Shown: piece after piece, positions 1 through 8,351 of the stretch | Layout: each line of letters begins with the position of its first letter | How positions within the stretch are numbered: position 1 is the first letter of the stretch | Assembly (NCBI GenBank): GCA_003645735.1 | Contig: QNBQ01000039.1 | Span: forward strand, 1 to 9,449 | DNA: 9,449 nt | Source of the DNA: Candidatus Poribacteria bacterium | GTDB lineage: Bacteria; Poribacteria; WGA-4E; B28-G17 | Direction: 5' to 3' | Notes under the pieces: model-generated | Databases searched by the model: none | What the model was told of the DNA's origin: nothing | What the model saw: only the letters and a program-made list of their open reading frames with translations | Made by a program: the position numbers and the translations under genes

Positions 1-137
1 ACAACCTGGCCGACGATCCGAAATACACTGATCAACTTGAGCGGCTCAGGGAGGAGATGGTCAGGTGGAGCGCAAAGACGGACGATCCTCTCTCAGATCT
101 GCTTTCGAAGGAGCTGGGGAAGGATAGATTCCCTTGA
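1..137 (+). CDS. Sulfatase, C-terminal fragment (partial, runs off the left edge)
   Basis: Only the last 44 codons are present, read from base 3 to a TGA at 135-137. The peptide begins NLADDPKYTDQLERLREEM, continues with VRWSAKTDDP, and ends KDRFP. A motif of the type N-L-A-x-D-P-x-Y, then a helix with Leu/Arg repeats, then W-x-x-x-T-x-D-P is the usual tail of family S1 (formylglycine-dependent, alkaline-phosphatase-fold) sulfatases, which remove sulfate esters from polysaccharides or other compounds. The catalytic Cys/Ser motif and the metal-binding residues lie outside the window, so activity and substrate cannot be judged. The next gene starts 32 bases downstream on the same strand, so the two may share a transcript. 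The assignment rests on the tail motif alone. Confidence 0.6.
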   Translation, partial: NLADDPKYTDQLERLREEMVRWSAKTDDPLSDLLSKELGKDRFP

Positions 138-169
138 GGAGGAAACTCAACCGTGAGGAGGGCGGAAGG

Positions 170-1018
170 ATGAGGGGAATCTTAATTGCTGCCTGCATTC
201 TTGGCCTCGCGGGGGCTTACGGTTATGTCTCCGACATAGCGTTCTACATAGGCCACTGGAACACCGATGGGTGGTATGACGAGTCCCAGTTCGACGACGT
301 CGAGCTGATCATCAAGGAGACGGGTCATCTGTTCAGGGAGATAAAGAAGTTCGACGACGATCACTTGGAGGAGTTCGGCAAGTGGGCCGAGGCCAACGTC
401 GACGACGGAGAGCTTGACATCATCTGGCTCAACGGCTGCATGCCCAGCGTCCTTTACCCCTGGCCGAACAAGCAGCCGGACGGCTCGCTGGCCGAGAGGT
501 GGCTGGAAGGGGGGAACATGTTCATAAACGTCGGCGACTGGTTCGCCTACGTCTCTTATGAGTGCGACGGCGCCCGCTGCCAGGAGAACGGTCAGATGGG
601 AGCTGCCAACATCTTGGATCTCGGCCCCGGGATCATCACCTTCGGCGGCAACACTCAGATGAAGGTCACCCCCACGGGCAAGAAATACATGCCGAGCTTG
701 GGAGATACATGTAGGACCGACAGGCCCGTAGTCCTGTCGGAGGTGAAGGATCCGTGGGAGGTCGCGGCCATATTCGCCTCGCTGGGCGGCTCGGATGATC
801 CTGCTAAGGAATCGCAGGCCGATCCGGTGGTCATCCACGACACTAAGACCGACGGCTACCTCGCCATCATAAACCAGGCCGTTAAGGCGAACTGGGTGAA
901 GAGGGGACCCGTGTGCGCCGAGTTCATCAAGAACTGGGTCGCCGGGCAGGGGCTGATCACCCCGGTGGAGCCGGCCGGCAAGCTGCCCGTCACCTGGGGC
1001 GCGATAAAGGCGAGGTGA
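170..1018 (+). CDS. Secreted uncharacterised protein, probable class-I glutamine-amidotransferase-like (ThuA-type) fold
   Basis: A 282-residue protein. I chose ATG 170 over the in-frame TTG at 134 because GAGGAGGG (155-162) sits about 8 bases upstream, and because this start puts a signal peptide at the very N-terminus: a short basic start (MR), a hydrophobic core to about residue 15, and likely cleavage after AYG (residue 18). I-A-A-C at residues 6-9 resembles a lipobox but is too near the N-terminus. After the signal, strands and helices alternate: FYIGH, a helix to about residue 55, a helix near HLEEFGKWAEANV, the strand LDIIWLNG, a helix GSLAERWLEGG, then NMFINVGDWFAYV. That order, with a residue-rich turn after LNGC, recalls GATase-I/ThuA domains. 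No Cys-His-Glu triad is obvious, so I infer no enzyme activity. Four Cys in the mature part could form disulfides. The gene follows a sulfatase and ends before a strong terminator. Coding is certain; the fold is inferred and the function unknown. Confidence 0.85.
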   Translation: MRGILIAACILGLAGAYGYVSDIAFYIGHWNTDGWYDESQFDDVELIIKETGHLFREIKKFDDDHLEEFGKWAEANVDDGELDIIWLNGCMPSVLYPWPNKQPDGSLAERWLEGGNMFINVGDWFAYVSYECDGARCQENGQMGAANILDLGPGIITFGGNTQMKVTPTGKKYMPSLGDTCRTDRPVVLSEVKDPWEVAAIFASLGGSDDPAKESQADPVVIHDTKTDGYLAIINQAVKANWVKRGPVCAEFIKNWVAGQGLITPVEPAGKLPVTWGAIKAR

Positions 1019-1044
1019 AGGCGGCTTAAAAGCGTTGAAAAATT

Positions 1045-1083
1045 AAGCCCCGCGGATCGGCGATCCGCGGGGCTTTTCTTTTC
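1045..1083. terminator. Bidirectional intrinsic terminator between convergent genes
   Basis: A perfect 14-bp inverted repeat (arms 1045-1058 and 1062-1075) closes a 3-base loop GGC. The stem is mostly G-C. On the + strand it is followed by TTTTCTTTTC (1074-1083). On the - strand the stem is followed by TTAATTTTTC (the complement of 1037-1046). It therefore carries a U-tract in both directions and can end transcripts of the secreted-protein gene (stop at 1018) and of argG (stop at 1100). Confidence 0.93.
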
Positions 1084-1099
1084 TCAAGCTCCGATCCGC

Positions 1100-2359
1100 T
1101 CACCTAAGCCCCTTCTCCCTCAAAACCTGCTCCCGCTTGGCCAACACCTCGAAGAGCAATCCCCTCACCTTCGCCGCGTCGGCACAAACCCTCTGATCGA
1201 ACCCCGCCGCCTTTATCGAGCGGATCTCCGGCGAGAAGAGCGACGTGGGCGCGTCGCGGTAAATGATATCCACGTTCCCCTTGTAAAGCTTCACCCTGAC
1301 GGTGCCGTTGACCATCTCCTGCGTCTTCTCTATGAACGCGTCCAGCGCCTCCCTCAGCGGATGGAACCACTCGCCGTGGTAGACCATATAAGCCCACCTC
1401 TGCTCGACCATCTTCTTGAACATCAGCTCCTCCTTCGTGAGGCACATCTGCTCCAGGTCGCGGTGGGTTTTGAGGATGACGGTCGCGGCGGGTGCCTCGT
1501 AAAGCTCGCGCGATTTGAGGTTCATTATCCCCTCCTCGAAGATGTCGATCTTGCCCACCGCGTTTCTGCCGGCTATGACGTTCAGCTTCGGAACCAGCTC
1601 CTTCAAGGGCATCCTCTCACCGTTGAGCGCCACCGGCAGCCCCCTCTCATACTCCAGCTCCACGACCGTCGGCTCATCCGGCGCCTTTTCGGGCGGGACA
1701 TACCACATCCAAACCTCATCCGGTATCTCCTGGTTGAGATCTATCGCCCCGCTGGCTATGGAGCGGCACCACATCGTCTTGTCGTCCCCGCCCGGTATCG
1801 TCTCGGTCACCGGTATGCCCCACGCCCTGCAGAGGGCCTCCTCTTCGGAGCGGGTGAGGTTGAAGTCCCTGACGGGGACGATGATCTTCCTCCCCGGCGC
1901 GAACAGCGTGAAGACGTTGTGCATCCTATATTGATCGTTCCCCTTGCCGGTCGACCCCTCAACAAGCGCGTCCGCCCCCAGCTCCACCGCCTTCTCGGCC
2001 ACCTTCCTGGCGATCAGCTGACGGGTCATCGAGGTGGAGACCGGGTATCCCATGTAGTCGGAGTTGGCCATTATGGCTTTGGCCATCCACTCCTCGGTGA
2101 ACTCGTCCTTGGCGTCTATCAGTATCACATCGACCCCCAAAACCTTCGCCTTCTCCAAGCCGGTCCTTATCTCCTCCTCGCCCTGGCCCACGTCGACCAT
2201 TATCGGGTAGATCTTCTTCGCCTTGTATTTCCTCCTGAGAAGCTCGACGCACAGGGAGGAGTCAAGCCCGCCCGAATAGGCCAGCGCTGCCACCTCAACC
2301 CGGGGCACCTCCGTCTCTTCTATCTTCCTCAAAGCAGTTTGAAGCAGTTCATCCGCCAT
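1100..2359 (-). CDS. argG: Argininosuccinate synthase
   Basis: A 419-residue cytosolic enzyme that joins citrulline and aspartate using ATP to give argininosuccinate, AMP and pyrophosphate, the next-to-last step of arginine synthesis. The N-type ATP pyrophosphatase P-loop is AYSGGLDSS (residues 27-35). STGKGNDQ (136-143), the LIARK segment (115-119), VALNGE (243-248), LKSRELYEAP (281-290) and the C-terminal DQRVCADAAKVRGL region (388-401) all match family blocks. Length is normal for the family (about 400-450). It has about ten more residues before the P-loop than the E. coli enzyme, SS instead of the common TS after GLD, and DDKTMWCRSIASG where most family members have DENLWGRSIEGG-like sequence, so it is a divergent member. 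The ATG at 2359 has AGGGGAG about 4 bases upstream. It is a single-gene unit with its own promoter and terminator; argH is not adjacent. Confidence 0.95.
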   Translation of the reverse strand: MADELLQTALRKIEETEVPRVEVAALAYSGGLDSSLCVELLRRKYKAKKIYPIMVDVGQGEEEIRTGLEKAKVLGVDVILIDAKDEFTEEWMAKAIMANSDYMGYPVSTSMTRQLIARKVAEKAVELGADALVEGSTGKGNDQYRMHNVFTLFAPGRKIIVPVRDFNLTRSEEEALCRAWGIPVTETIPGGDDKTMWCRSIASGAIDLNQEIPDEVWMWYVPPEKAPDEPTVVELEYERGLPVALNGERMPLKELVPKLNVIAGRNAVGKIDIFEEGIMNLKSRELYEAPAATVILKTHRDLEQMCLTKEELMFKKMVEQRWAYMVYHGEWFHPLREALDAFIEKTQEMVNGTVRVKLYKGNVDIIYRDAPTSLFSPEIRSIKAAGFDQRVCADAAKVRGLLFEVLAKREQVLREKGLR

Positions 2360-2396
2360 AAACTCTCCCCTCCCTTGCCCGTTTGGGTTTCCATCT

Positions 2397-2425
2397 ATGA
2401 TAACTTAACAGCCTTCGGGGTTCAA
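2397..2425 (-). promoter_or_regulatory. Candidate sigma-70-type promoter for argG
   Basis: Read on the - strand, TTGAAC (2425-2420) and TATCAT (2402-2397) are separated by 17 bases. The -35 box matches consensus at 4 of 6 positions and the -10 box at 5 of 6. Transcription would start near 2390, giving a leader of about 30 nt before argG. No ARG-box palindrome is obvious around it. Confidence 0.5.
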
Positions 2426-2459
2426 GGATGGCCGATCGCCTTGGAAAGCGAAGCCGACC

Positions 2460-2488
2460 TTGACGATCTCGATCCGATCTTGTATAAT
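2460..2488 (+). promoter_or_regulatory. Strong sigma-70-type promoter for the rho operon
   Basis: TTGACG (2460-2465) and TATAAT (2483-2488) are separated by exactly 17 bases: 5 of 6 and 6 of 6 consensus matches with ideal spacing. Transcription would start near 2494-2496, leaving about 135 nt of untranslated leader before rho. It points away from the argG promoter, and the two -35 boxes are about 34 bases apart. No other clear promoter was seen inside the downstream gene block, so it may drive rho through rqcH. Confidence 0.8.
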
Positions 2489-2498
2489 TTGAGGCGAA

Positions 2499-2524
2499 CA
2501 TAACCCCACCGCTTCACCACTCCC
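2499..2524 (+). promoter_or_regulatory. C-rich, G-poor leader segment, possible rut-like site
   Basis: Just after the predicted start, 26 bases contain only one G and about half C, with repeated YC dinucleotides (ACCCCACC, CTTCACCACTCCC). C-over-G stretches of unstructured RNA are what Rho loads on. In E. coli, rho is known to control its own expression by Rho-dependent attenuation in its leader. The same arrangement here is inferred, not shown. A short inverted repeat, CTCCCGAGGGAG (2520-2531), follows directly. Confidence 0.35.
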
Positions 2525-2586
2525 GAGGGAGCTTAGAAAGATCGGTGAGCTTCGAAAAACTCTTTCCCAAGATCGATCCCACAGGG

Positions 2587-2608
2587 GTGGAAAAATTCTA
2601 AATTCCAC
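2587..2608 (+). other. Small inverted repeat just upstream of the rho ribosome binding site
   Basis: GTGGAA (2587-2592) and TTCCAC (2603-2608) are exact complements separated by an A/T-rich 10-base loop. The stem ends two bases before AGGGGG (2611-2616), the likely Shine-Dalgarno sequence of rho. With a 6-bp stem and a large loop it is only weakly stable. It could influence ribosome access or be chance. Confidence 0.3.
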
Positions 2609-2629
2609 GTAGGGGGATGATTGCGGAAG

Positions 2630-3916
<1,287 letters not shown>

Positions 3917-3922
3917 GGAGAG

Positions 3923-4141
3923 ATGAAGCCTGGAATCCACCCTAAGCTCGTCGAGGCCACGGTCATATGCGTCTGTGGCAACACCTTCAAGACGCTCTCG
4001 ACCAAACCCGAGATCAGGGTCGAGGTCTGCTCTAAATGTCACCCGTTCTTCACGGGCCAGAGGAAGATAATCGACACCGAGGGGCGGGTGGAGAAGTTCA
4101 TCAGGAAATACAAGAGATACAACATCGACGTGACCAAGTGA
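3923..4141 (+). CDS. rpmE: 50S ribosomal protein L31, zinc-binding type
   Basis: A 72-residue ribosomal protein of the large subunit that helps form the bridge between the subunits. Near the start it has [17 protein letters not shown] and later [17 protein letters not shown], then [10 protein letters not shown], all typical of L31. Cys16, Cys18, Cys36 and Cys39 give the four-cysteine (C+) zinc form rather than the zinc-free paralogue used under zinc shortage. It begins 6 bases after the rho stop, with GGAG inside the gap. Its TGA stop overlaps the GTG start of the next gene (GTGA). Rho followed by L31 is a widespread bacterial gene order. Confidence 0.97.
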   Translation: MKPGIHPKLVEATVICVCGNTFKTLSTKPEIRVEVCSKCHPFFTGQRKIIDTEGRVEKFIRKYKRYNIDVTK

Positions 4142-4989
4142 TAGGCGGGCAGGCGGTCATCGAAGGGGTGATGTTCCGCTCCGCCCGCTCCTTAGTCGTC
4201 GCCGTAAGGACCCCCGGGGGAGAGATATCGGTCAGGGGCGAGAGGATAAGGCCGCTGAGGCACAGGTTCCCTCCCCTGAGGAAGCCCTTCCTCAGAGGGA
4301 TAGCCGTCCTGATCGAGTCGATCCACCTGGGGACGAAGGCTCTGATCGCCTCCGCCGAGGAGGCCTCCGGCGGCGAGGCGAAGGGCGGGTCGGGGTCAAT
4401 TGCGCTCGCCCTCCTGATGAGCGCGCTGCTGGGGGTCGGTTTATTCATCGCCCTGCCGGCCTTCCTGGCCGGTAAACTCGCCCAGGGAGGTTGGACGTTC
4501 AACCTGCTCGACGGGCTGATAAGGCTGGCGATCTTCCTCGCTTACATCGCGTTTATTTCGACGATGCCCGACATAAGAAGGGTCTTCCAATACCACGGCG
4601 CGGAGCACAAGTCGATAAACGCGTATGAGGCGGGCGATGAGCTGACGGAGGAGAGGGTGATGGGATACTCAACGCTCCACCCCAGATGCGGCACCTCCTT
4701 CATCCTGACGGTTCTGGTCCTCAGCATACTGATCTTCTCGCTTGCGGGGAGGCCCGAGTCGATGGCGGTCAGGATAGGCAGCAGGCTGGCCCTCATCCCG
4801 GTCGTCGCCGGCCTCTCATACGAGATCATCGGGTTCGCATCCAAACACAGGGGCAATAAGCTGGTGGATCTGGCGGTAGCGCCCGGGCTGCTGTTGCAGA
4901 GGCTCACGACCAGGGAGCCGAGCCGCGATCAGGTGAGGGTCGCCCTGGCCGCCCTCAAAGAGCTCCTTTCGATGGAAGGGGAGAGATGA
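4138..4989 (+). CDS. DUF1385 family membrane protein
   Basis: A 283-residue integral membrane protein of unknown function. The family signature is complete: [13 protein letters not shown] at the N-terminus, [13 protein letters not shown] (152-164), HPRCGTSF (181-188) and [14 protein letters not shown] (248-261). Hydrophobic segments lie near residues 88-110, 123-141, 187-204 and 215-233. The conserved His/Glu/Cys residues could bind metal, but that is inference. The start is GTG 4138, because family members begin just before [11 protein letters not shown]; the open frame upstream to 4036 is rpmE read in another frame. The start overlaps the rpmE stop as GTGA with no clear Shine-Dalgarno sequence, suggesting translational coupling to L31. 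DUF1385 genes commonly sit between rpmE and prfA, so the position supports the call. Its stop overlaps the next start as ATGA. Confidence 0.93.
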   Translation: MIGGQAVIEGVMFRSARSLVVAVRTPGGEISVRGERIRPLRHRFPPLRKPFLRGIAVLIESIHLGTKALIASAEEASGGEAKGGSGSIALALLMSALLGVGLFIALPAFLAGKLAQGGWTFNLLDGLIRLAIFLAYIAFISTMPDIRRVFQYHGAEHKSINAYEAGDELTEERVMGYSTLHPRCGTSFILTVLVLSILIFSLAGRPESMAVRIGSRLALIPVVAGLSYEIIGFASKHRGNKLVDLAVAPGLLLQRLTTREPSRDQVRVALAALKELLSMEGER

Positions 4990-5510
4990 TCCACCTGAAG
5001 CTGTTCCTCATCTTCCTCAAGCTGGGGGCCTTCATCTTCGGCGCAGGCCACGCGCTGGCCTCGGCCATCCAGGAGGAGGTCGTGGCCAGGGGGTGGCTGA
5101 CCGCCGAGGATTACCAGGACGGCTGGGCCATAGCCAGCGCCCTCCCCGGCCCCATATCGATCAAGATGGTGACGTATACGGGCTACAAGGTGGCCGGGGT
5201 GTGGGGGGCGATCTCCTCGGTGCTGGGATACATCCTCCCGTCCGCCGCCCTCATGGGGCTCGCCTCGTTCCTGTTCCTGAGGTTCAGGGAGTCGAGGGTG
5301 GTGGAGGCGGCGCTGAGAGGGATCAAGCCGGCGGTTTTGGCGCTCATAGCCGTGGCGGCCTTCAAATTCCTGAAGCTGGGGGCGGTGGGGGATTTGAGGG
5401 CTTACGCCGTGGCGGCCGCCGCCTTCGGAATTCTGGCCTTCACGAACATCTCCCCCGTCTTCGTCGTGTTGGGCGCCGCGCTCGTGGGGCTGACATACCT
5501 CTGGAGGTAA
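4986..5510 (+). CDS. chrA: Single-domain CHR (chromate transporter) family protein
   Basis: A 174-residue inner-membrane protein made of one CHR domain. Seen motifs: FIFGAGHAL (17-24; the family usually has FGGGYA), EEVVARGWLTAEDYQDGWAIA (30-50), ALPGPI (52-57), then TYTGYKVAGVWGA (63-75), followed by hydrophobic helices near 76-99, 113-127 and 139-172. CHR proteins transport chromate or sulfate-like anions. The short one-domain kind normally occurs as two adjacent genes whose products have opposite topology, but here there is only one. The actual substrate is not shown. It starts within the DUF1385 stop (ATGA), with GGAAGGGGAG just upstream, so the two membrane proteins are probably made together. 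A gap of 24 bases separates it from prfA. It is an unusual guest in this operon. Confidence 0.85.
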   Translation: MIHLKLFLIFLKLGAFIFGAGHALASAIQEEVVARGWLTAEDYQDGWAIASALPGPISIKMVTYTGYKVAGVWGAISSVLGYILPSAALMGLASFLFLRFRESRVVEAALRGIKPAVLALIAVAAFKFLKLGAVGDLRAYAVAAAAFGILAFTNISPVFVVLGAALVGLTYLWR

Positions 5511-5534
5511 ACCCATCGGACGGGGTGATCGGCG

Positions 5535-6623
5535 ATGTTAGATAGGCTCCGGAGAAAGCTTGAGGAGATAGAGAGGAGATGCGCCGAGCTGGACGGGATG
5601 ATGAGCGATCCGAAGGTGCTGTCCGACCCCCGAAAACTGCAACAGATATCCAAGGCCAGGGCCGAGCTTCAGCCCATTGTCGAGACATACGAGAGGCTGA
5701 AGGGCGTGATGAAGGATCTGGAGGACGCCGAGGAGATGCTCAAAGAGGAGGAAGACGGCGAGATGATCGAGTTCCTGAAGGGGGAGATAAAGAGGCTGAA
5801 GCGGGAGAGGGAGAAGCTGGAGGAGAAGCTGAAGCTGCTGCTCATACCCAAGGACCCCAACGACGAGCGGAACGTCATCATGGAGATAAGGGCCGGCGCC
5901 GGAGGGGAGGAGGCCGCCCTCTTCGCCGCGGATCTGTTCAGGATGTATGCCCGATACGCCAAGAGACGGGGCTGGAAAGTGGAGGTTCTCAGCTCCCATC
6001 CGACGGAGCTCGGGGGGTTCAAGGAGATCATCTTCAGGATCGAGGGGAAGGGCGCATACAGCAGGCTGAAGTTCGAGGGAGGGGTTCACAGGGTCCAGAG
6101 GGTGCCCGTCACGGAGGCCAGCGGCAGGATACACACATCGACCGTCACGGTCGCCGTCCTGCCCGAGGCGGAGGAGGTGGAGGTGGAGATCAAGGAGGAG
6201 GATCTGAGGATAGAGACGTTCAGGGCCGGAGGACACGGCGGACAGCACGTCAACAGAACCGACTCCGCCGTCAGGATCACCCACCTGCCCACCGGCATAA
6301 CCGTCTCCTGTCAGGATGAGAGATCCCAGCACCAGAACAAGGCCAAGGCGCTAAAGATTCTCAGGGCCAGATTGCTCGACCTCAAACAGAGGGAGCTCGA
6401 GAGGGAGAGGGCGATCGCTCGAAGGAGCATGATAGGATCGGGCGAGAGGAGCGAGAGAATAAGGACCTACAACTTCCCCCAGAACAGGGTGACCGACGAC
6501 AGGATAAACCTGACGATCTACAACCTCGAAGCGATCCTGGACGGCGAGCTGGATCAGATCATCGAGCCGCTTATGCTCGCCGATCAGGCCGAGAGGTTGA
6601 AACAGCTCCAGCTTGAGGGGTGA
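5535..6623 (+). CDS. prfA: Peptide chain release factor 1 (RF1)
   Basis: A 362-residue factor that reads UAA and UAG in the ribosomal A site and releases the finished protein. Length is normal. Domain 1 is a charged coiled-coil region (about 1-100); the codon-recognition region follows with [15 protein letters not shown] (117-131) and the tripeptide PVT (191-193), the PxT type that separates RF1 from RF2 (SPF). The peptidyl-tRNA hydrolysis motif is [17 protein letters not shown] (232-248), with GGQ at 235-237. [14 protein letters not shown] (259-272) and the C-terminal [15 protein letters not shown] segment also match. His234 stands just before GGQ, where most RF1 proteins have Ala. The start has GGGGTGATC (5523-5531), a close match to the 16S 3' end. 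prmC, the methyltransferase gene often found next, is absent; rqcH begins 6 bases after the stop. Confidence 0.97.
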   Translation: MLDRLRRKLEEIERRCAELDGMMSDPKVLSDPRKLQQISKARAELQPIVETYERLKGVMKDLEDAEEMLKEEEDGEMIEFLKGEIKRLKREREKLEEKLKLLLIPKDPNDERNVIMEIRAGAGGEEAALFAADLFRMYARYAKRRGWKVEVLSSHPTELGGFKEIIFRIEGKGAYSRLKFEGGVHRVQRVPVTEASGRIHTSTVTVAVLPEAEEVEVEIKEEDLRIETFRAGGHGGQHVNRTDSAVRITHLPTGITVSCQDERSQHQNKAKALKILRARLLDLKQRELERERAIARRSMIGSGERSERIRTYNFPQNRVTDDRINLTIYNLEAILDGELDQIIEPLMLADQAERLKQLQLEG

Positions 6624-6629
6624 AAAAGG

Positions 6630-8351
6630 GTGGCTTTCGACAGCTTCTCGCTTTACAGGCTGATGGACGAGCTGAGGCCCCTCGTCGGCGAGAGGGTCAG
6701 GGCCGTCCTGCAGCCGGACGACCACGAGATCGTCCTCCGGATAGGCCCCTACAACCTCCTCATCTCCGCCCACCCGGTCCACGCCAGGGCGCACCTGATC
6801 CCCAAACCCCCGAAGGTCAAGGAGAGGAGGCATTTCTCCGATTTCCTCCTCACCCACCTCGGCAGGGGAACCGTGACGGACATCCGCCAGATCGGCCTGG
6901 ACAGGATACTCCACATCGAGGTGAAACCCGCCGGCGAATTTCTGGAGCCGGAGCCGAAGGTCCTGATCTGCGAGTTCATGGGGAAACACAGCAACATCAT
7001 CCTCGTCGAGAAAAGCTCGGGCAGGATACTGGAGAGCATCAAACACATCGACTCCTCCCTCAGCAGATACCGGGAGGTCCTGCCCGGCAGGGAATACATC
7101 CCTCCGCCCTCCAGGGACAAGCTGAACCCGTTCGAGATCGGGAGGGAGGAGCTCATCGAGCTGCTCTCGTCGAGGGATGAGGTTTGGAGGGCGATACTTG
7201 AGGGGGTGGAGGGCTTCAGCCCGGCTTTGGCCAGGGAGGTGGAGTTCAGGGCCGGCTCGCCCGATCCGGAGGCGGTTTGGGAGGCCTTCCGCGAGGTGAT
7301 CGAGGCGATAAGGGAGGGGGTGGGCGACGGCAGGCCGTGCGTCATGATGGGCGAGGACGGCAGACCGGTCGCCGTAGCGCCCATAAGGCTCAGGTCGCTT
7401 GAGCCGGTGGCCGAGCCCGTCTTCTTCGACACGATGAGCGAGGCGCTCGACGCCTTCCACCGGGAGAGGATCGAATACGAGCGGTTCCTCAGCTCCAAGG
7501 CCGCCCTGATAAGGAGGCTTAAAAGGTGGAGGGACTCCCTCGCCGAGAAGCTGAAAAAGCTCGAAGAGGAGCTTGAAAAGGCCGAGGATTACGAGATCCT
7601 CAGGATCAAGGGCGAGCTGATCCTGGCCAACCTGAACAGGATAAGGAAGGGCGATACCAGGGCGCTGCTCATCAACTATTACGACCCCAACTTGAGGATG
7701 ATCGAGGTGGAGCTCTCCCCCGAGCTCTCCCCCGCCGCAAACGCACAGGCCTACTTCAAGAGATACGCCAAGGCCAAGAGGGCCAGGGCGAAGCTATCCA
7801 GCGTCATAGCCGATCACAAAAAAACGGTCGAGATACTGGAGGAGTTCATAGAGAGGGCCGAGGCCGCCGGCTCCATGGAGGAGCTCAAACGGGTCAAGGA
7901 GGAGCTGAGAAAGGAGGGGTGGGCGGTCGAGGAGGAGAAGGGGGCCAAGCGCAAGGAGAAGGAGCCCAGGCCGTTCAAGAGGTTCGTCTCATCCGATGGC
8001 TTCGAGATACTGGTCGGGAGGAACGACAGGGAAAACGACCTCTTGACGATGAAGTTCGCCTCGAAAAACGACGTCTGGCTGCACGTGAAAGGGATGGCCG
8101 GCTCGCACGTGGTGATCCGCAACCCCGAAAACAGGGATGTCCCGATGAGCACGCTGCTTGAGGCGGCCAGGATAGCCGCCTACTTCAGCAAGGCCCGCGA
8201 CTCCTCCAACGTCCCCGTCGATTACACCCTCGTCAAATACGTGACCAAGCCCCAGGGCGCGAAAAGCGGGTTCGTCATCTACAGGAACGAGAGGACCATC
8301 TTCGTCAACCCCGCCCTTCCCCCCCAGGAGCGGGGGGAGGCGGAGCTTTAG
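6630..8351 (+). CDS. rqcH: RqcH / NFACT family ribosome quality-control factor
   Basis: A 573-residue homologue of bacterial RqcH and eukaryotic Rqc2/NEMF. In B. subtilis, RqcH binds 50S subunits blocked by peptidyl-tRNA and recruits alanyl-tRNA to add an alanine tail that marks the peptide for degradation. The full architecture is present: NFACT-N (1 to about 175) with the Asp-Arg pair in IGLDRILHI (D91, R92) and EFMGKHSN (115-122), both equivalent to residues needed in the B. subtilis protein; a helical middle; long charged coiled-coil helices (about 275-345 and 375-430) flanking INYYDPN and NAQAYFKRY; and the NFACT-R domain (about 447-560) with [16 protein letters not shown] and [21 protein letters not shown]. 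Older names are FbpA or fibronectin-binding protein. The start is GTG 6630, with GAGGGGTGA overlapping the prfA stop. Its TAG is interleaved with the cysK stop on the other strand. Confidence 0.95.
   Translation: MAFDSFSLYRLMDELRPLVGERVRAVLQPDDHEIVLRIGPYNLLISAHPVHARAHLIPKPPKVKERRHFSDFLLTHLGRGTVTDIRQIGLDRILHIEVKPAGEFLEPEPKVLICEFMGKHSNIILVEKSSGRILESIKHIDSSLSRYREVLPGREYIPPPSRDKLNPFEIGREELIELLSSRDEVWRAILEGVEGFSPALAREVEFRAGSPDPEAVWEAFREVIEAIREGVGDGRPCVMMGEDGRPVAVAPIRLRSLEPVAEPVFFDTMSEALDAFHRERIEYERFLSSKAALIRRLKRWRDSLAEKLKKLEEELEKAEDYEILRIKGELILANLNRIRKGDTRALLINYYDPNLRMIEVELSPELSPAANAQAYFKRYAKAKRARAKLSSVIADHKKTVEILEEFIERAEAAGSMEELKRVKEELRKEGWAVEEEKGAKRKEKEPRPFKRFVSSDGFEILVGRNDRENDLLTMKFASKNDVWLHVKGMAGSHVVIRNPENRDVPMSTLLEAARIAAYFSKARDSSNVPVDYTLVKYVTKPQGAKSGFVIYRNERTIFVNPALPPQERGEAEL
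7710..7733 (+). repeat. Perfect 12-base tandem duplication inside rqcH
   Basis: GAGCTCTCCCCC occurs twice back to back (7710-7721 and 7722-7733), giving the peptide ELSPELSP at residues 361-368. The corresponding region in RqcH homologues (of the type I-x-L-D-P-x-L-T-P-x-x-N-A-Q) seems to have the same length, so this need not be a recent insertion. Confidence 0.6.
8311..8343. other. GC-rich stem-loop at the rqcH/cysK convergent junction
   Basis: CCCCCC (8319-8324) can pair with GGGGGG (8332-8337) around a 7-base loop. The stem extends through T-A, T-G and C-G pairs to an outer CCG/CGG block (8311-8313 with 8341-8343) after a two-base bulge. It lies inside the last codons of rqcH and 5 bases beyond the cysK stop. 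Neither side has a proper U-tract (only CTTTAG on the + strand), so it is not a convincing intrinsic terminator. It might act as a pause or a 3'-end protector for the cysK message. Confidence 0.35.

Noticed and set aside
134..169. TTG start at 134 for the secreted protein
   Set aside because: It would put a highly charged segment ahead of the signal peptide and overlap the sulfatase stop. ATG 170 has the better ribosome binding site.
1361..2503. Long + strand open frame (380 codons) across argG and the divergent promoters
   Set aside because: It lies opposite a clear argG, its product has no recognisable motif and is rich in Leu, His, Pro and Arg as expected of an antisense shadow in GC-rich DNA, and it crosses both predicted promoters.
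2360..2629. Riboswitch or small RNA gene in the rho/argG intergenic region
   Set aside because: Only short, weak inverted repeats are visible. No conserved riboswitch core or terminator-antiterminator pair could be recognised by eye.
4036..4137. Upstream extension of the DUF1385 frame to an ATG at 4036
   Set aside because: This part is rpmE read in another frame. DUF1385 proteins begin right before [11 protein letters not shown], which fits GTG 4138.
6351..7460. Long - strand open frame (369 codons) opposite prfA and rqcH
   Set aside because: The two + strand genes are strongly conserved. The antisense product is low-complexity, has no family motifs, and there is no ribosome binding site.
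7710..7733. 12-base tandem repeat in rqcH as a recent insertion or phase-variable site
   Set aside because: Only two copies, in frame, and the region has the length expected for the family, so an active repeat is unlikely.
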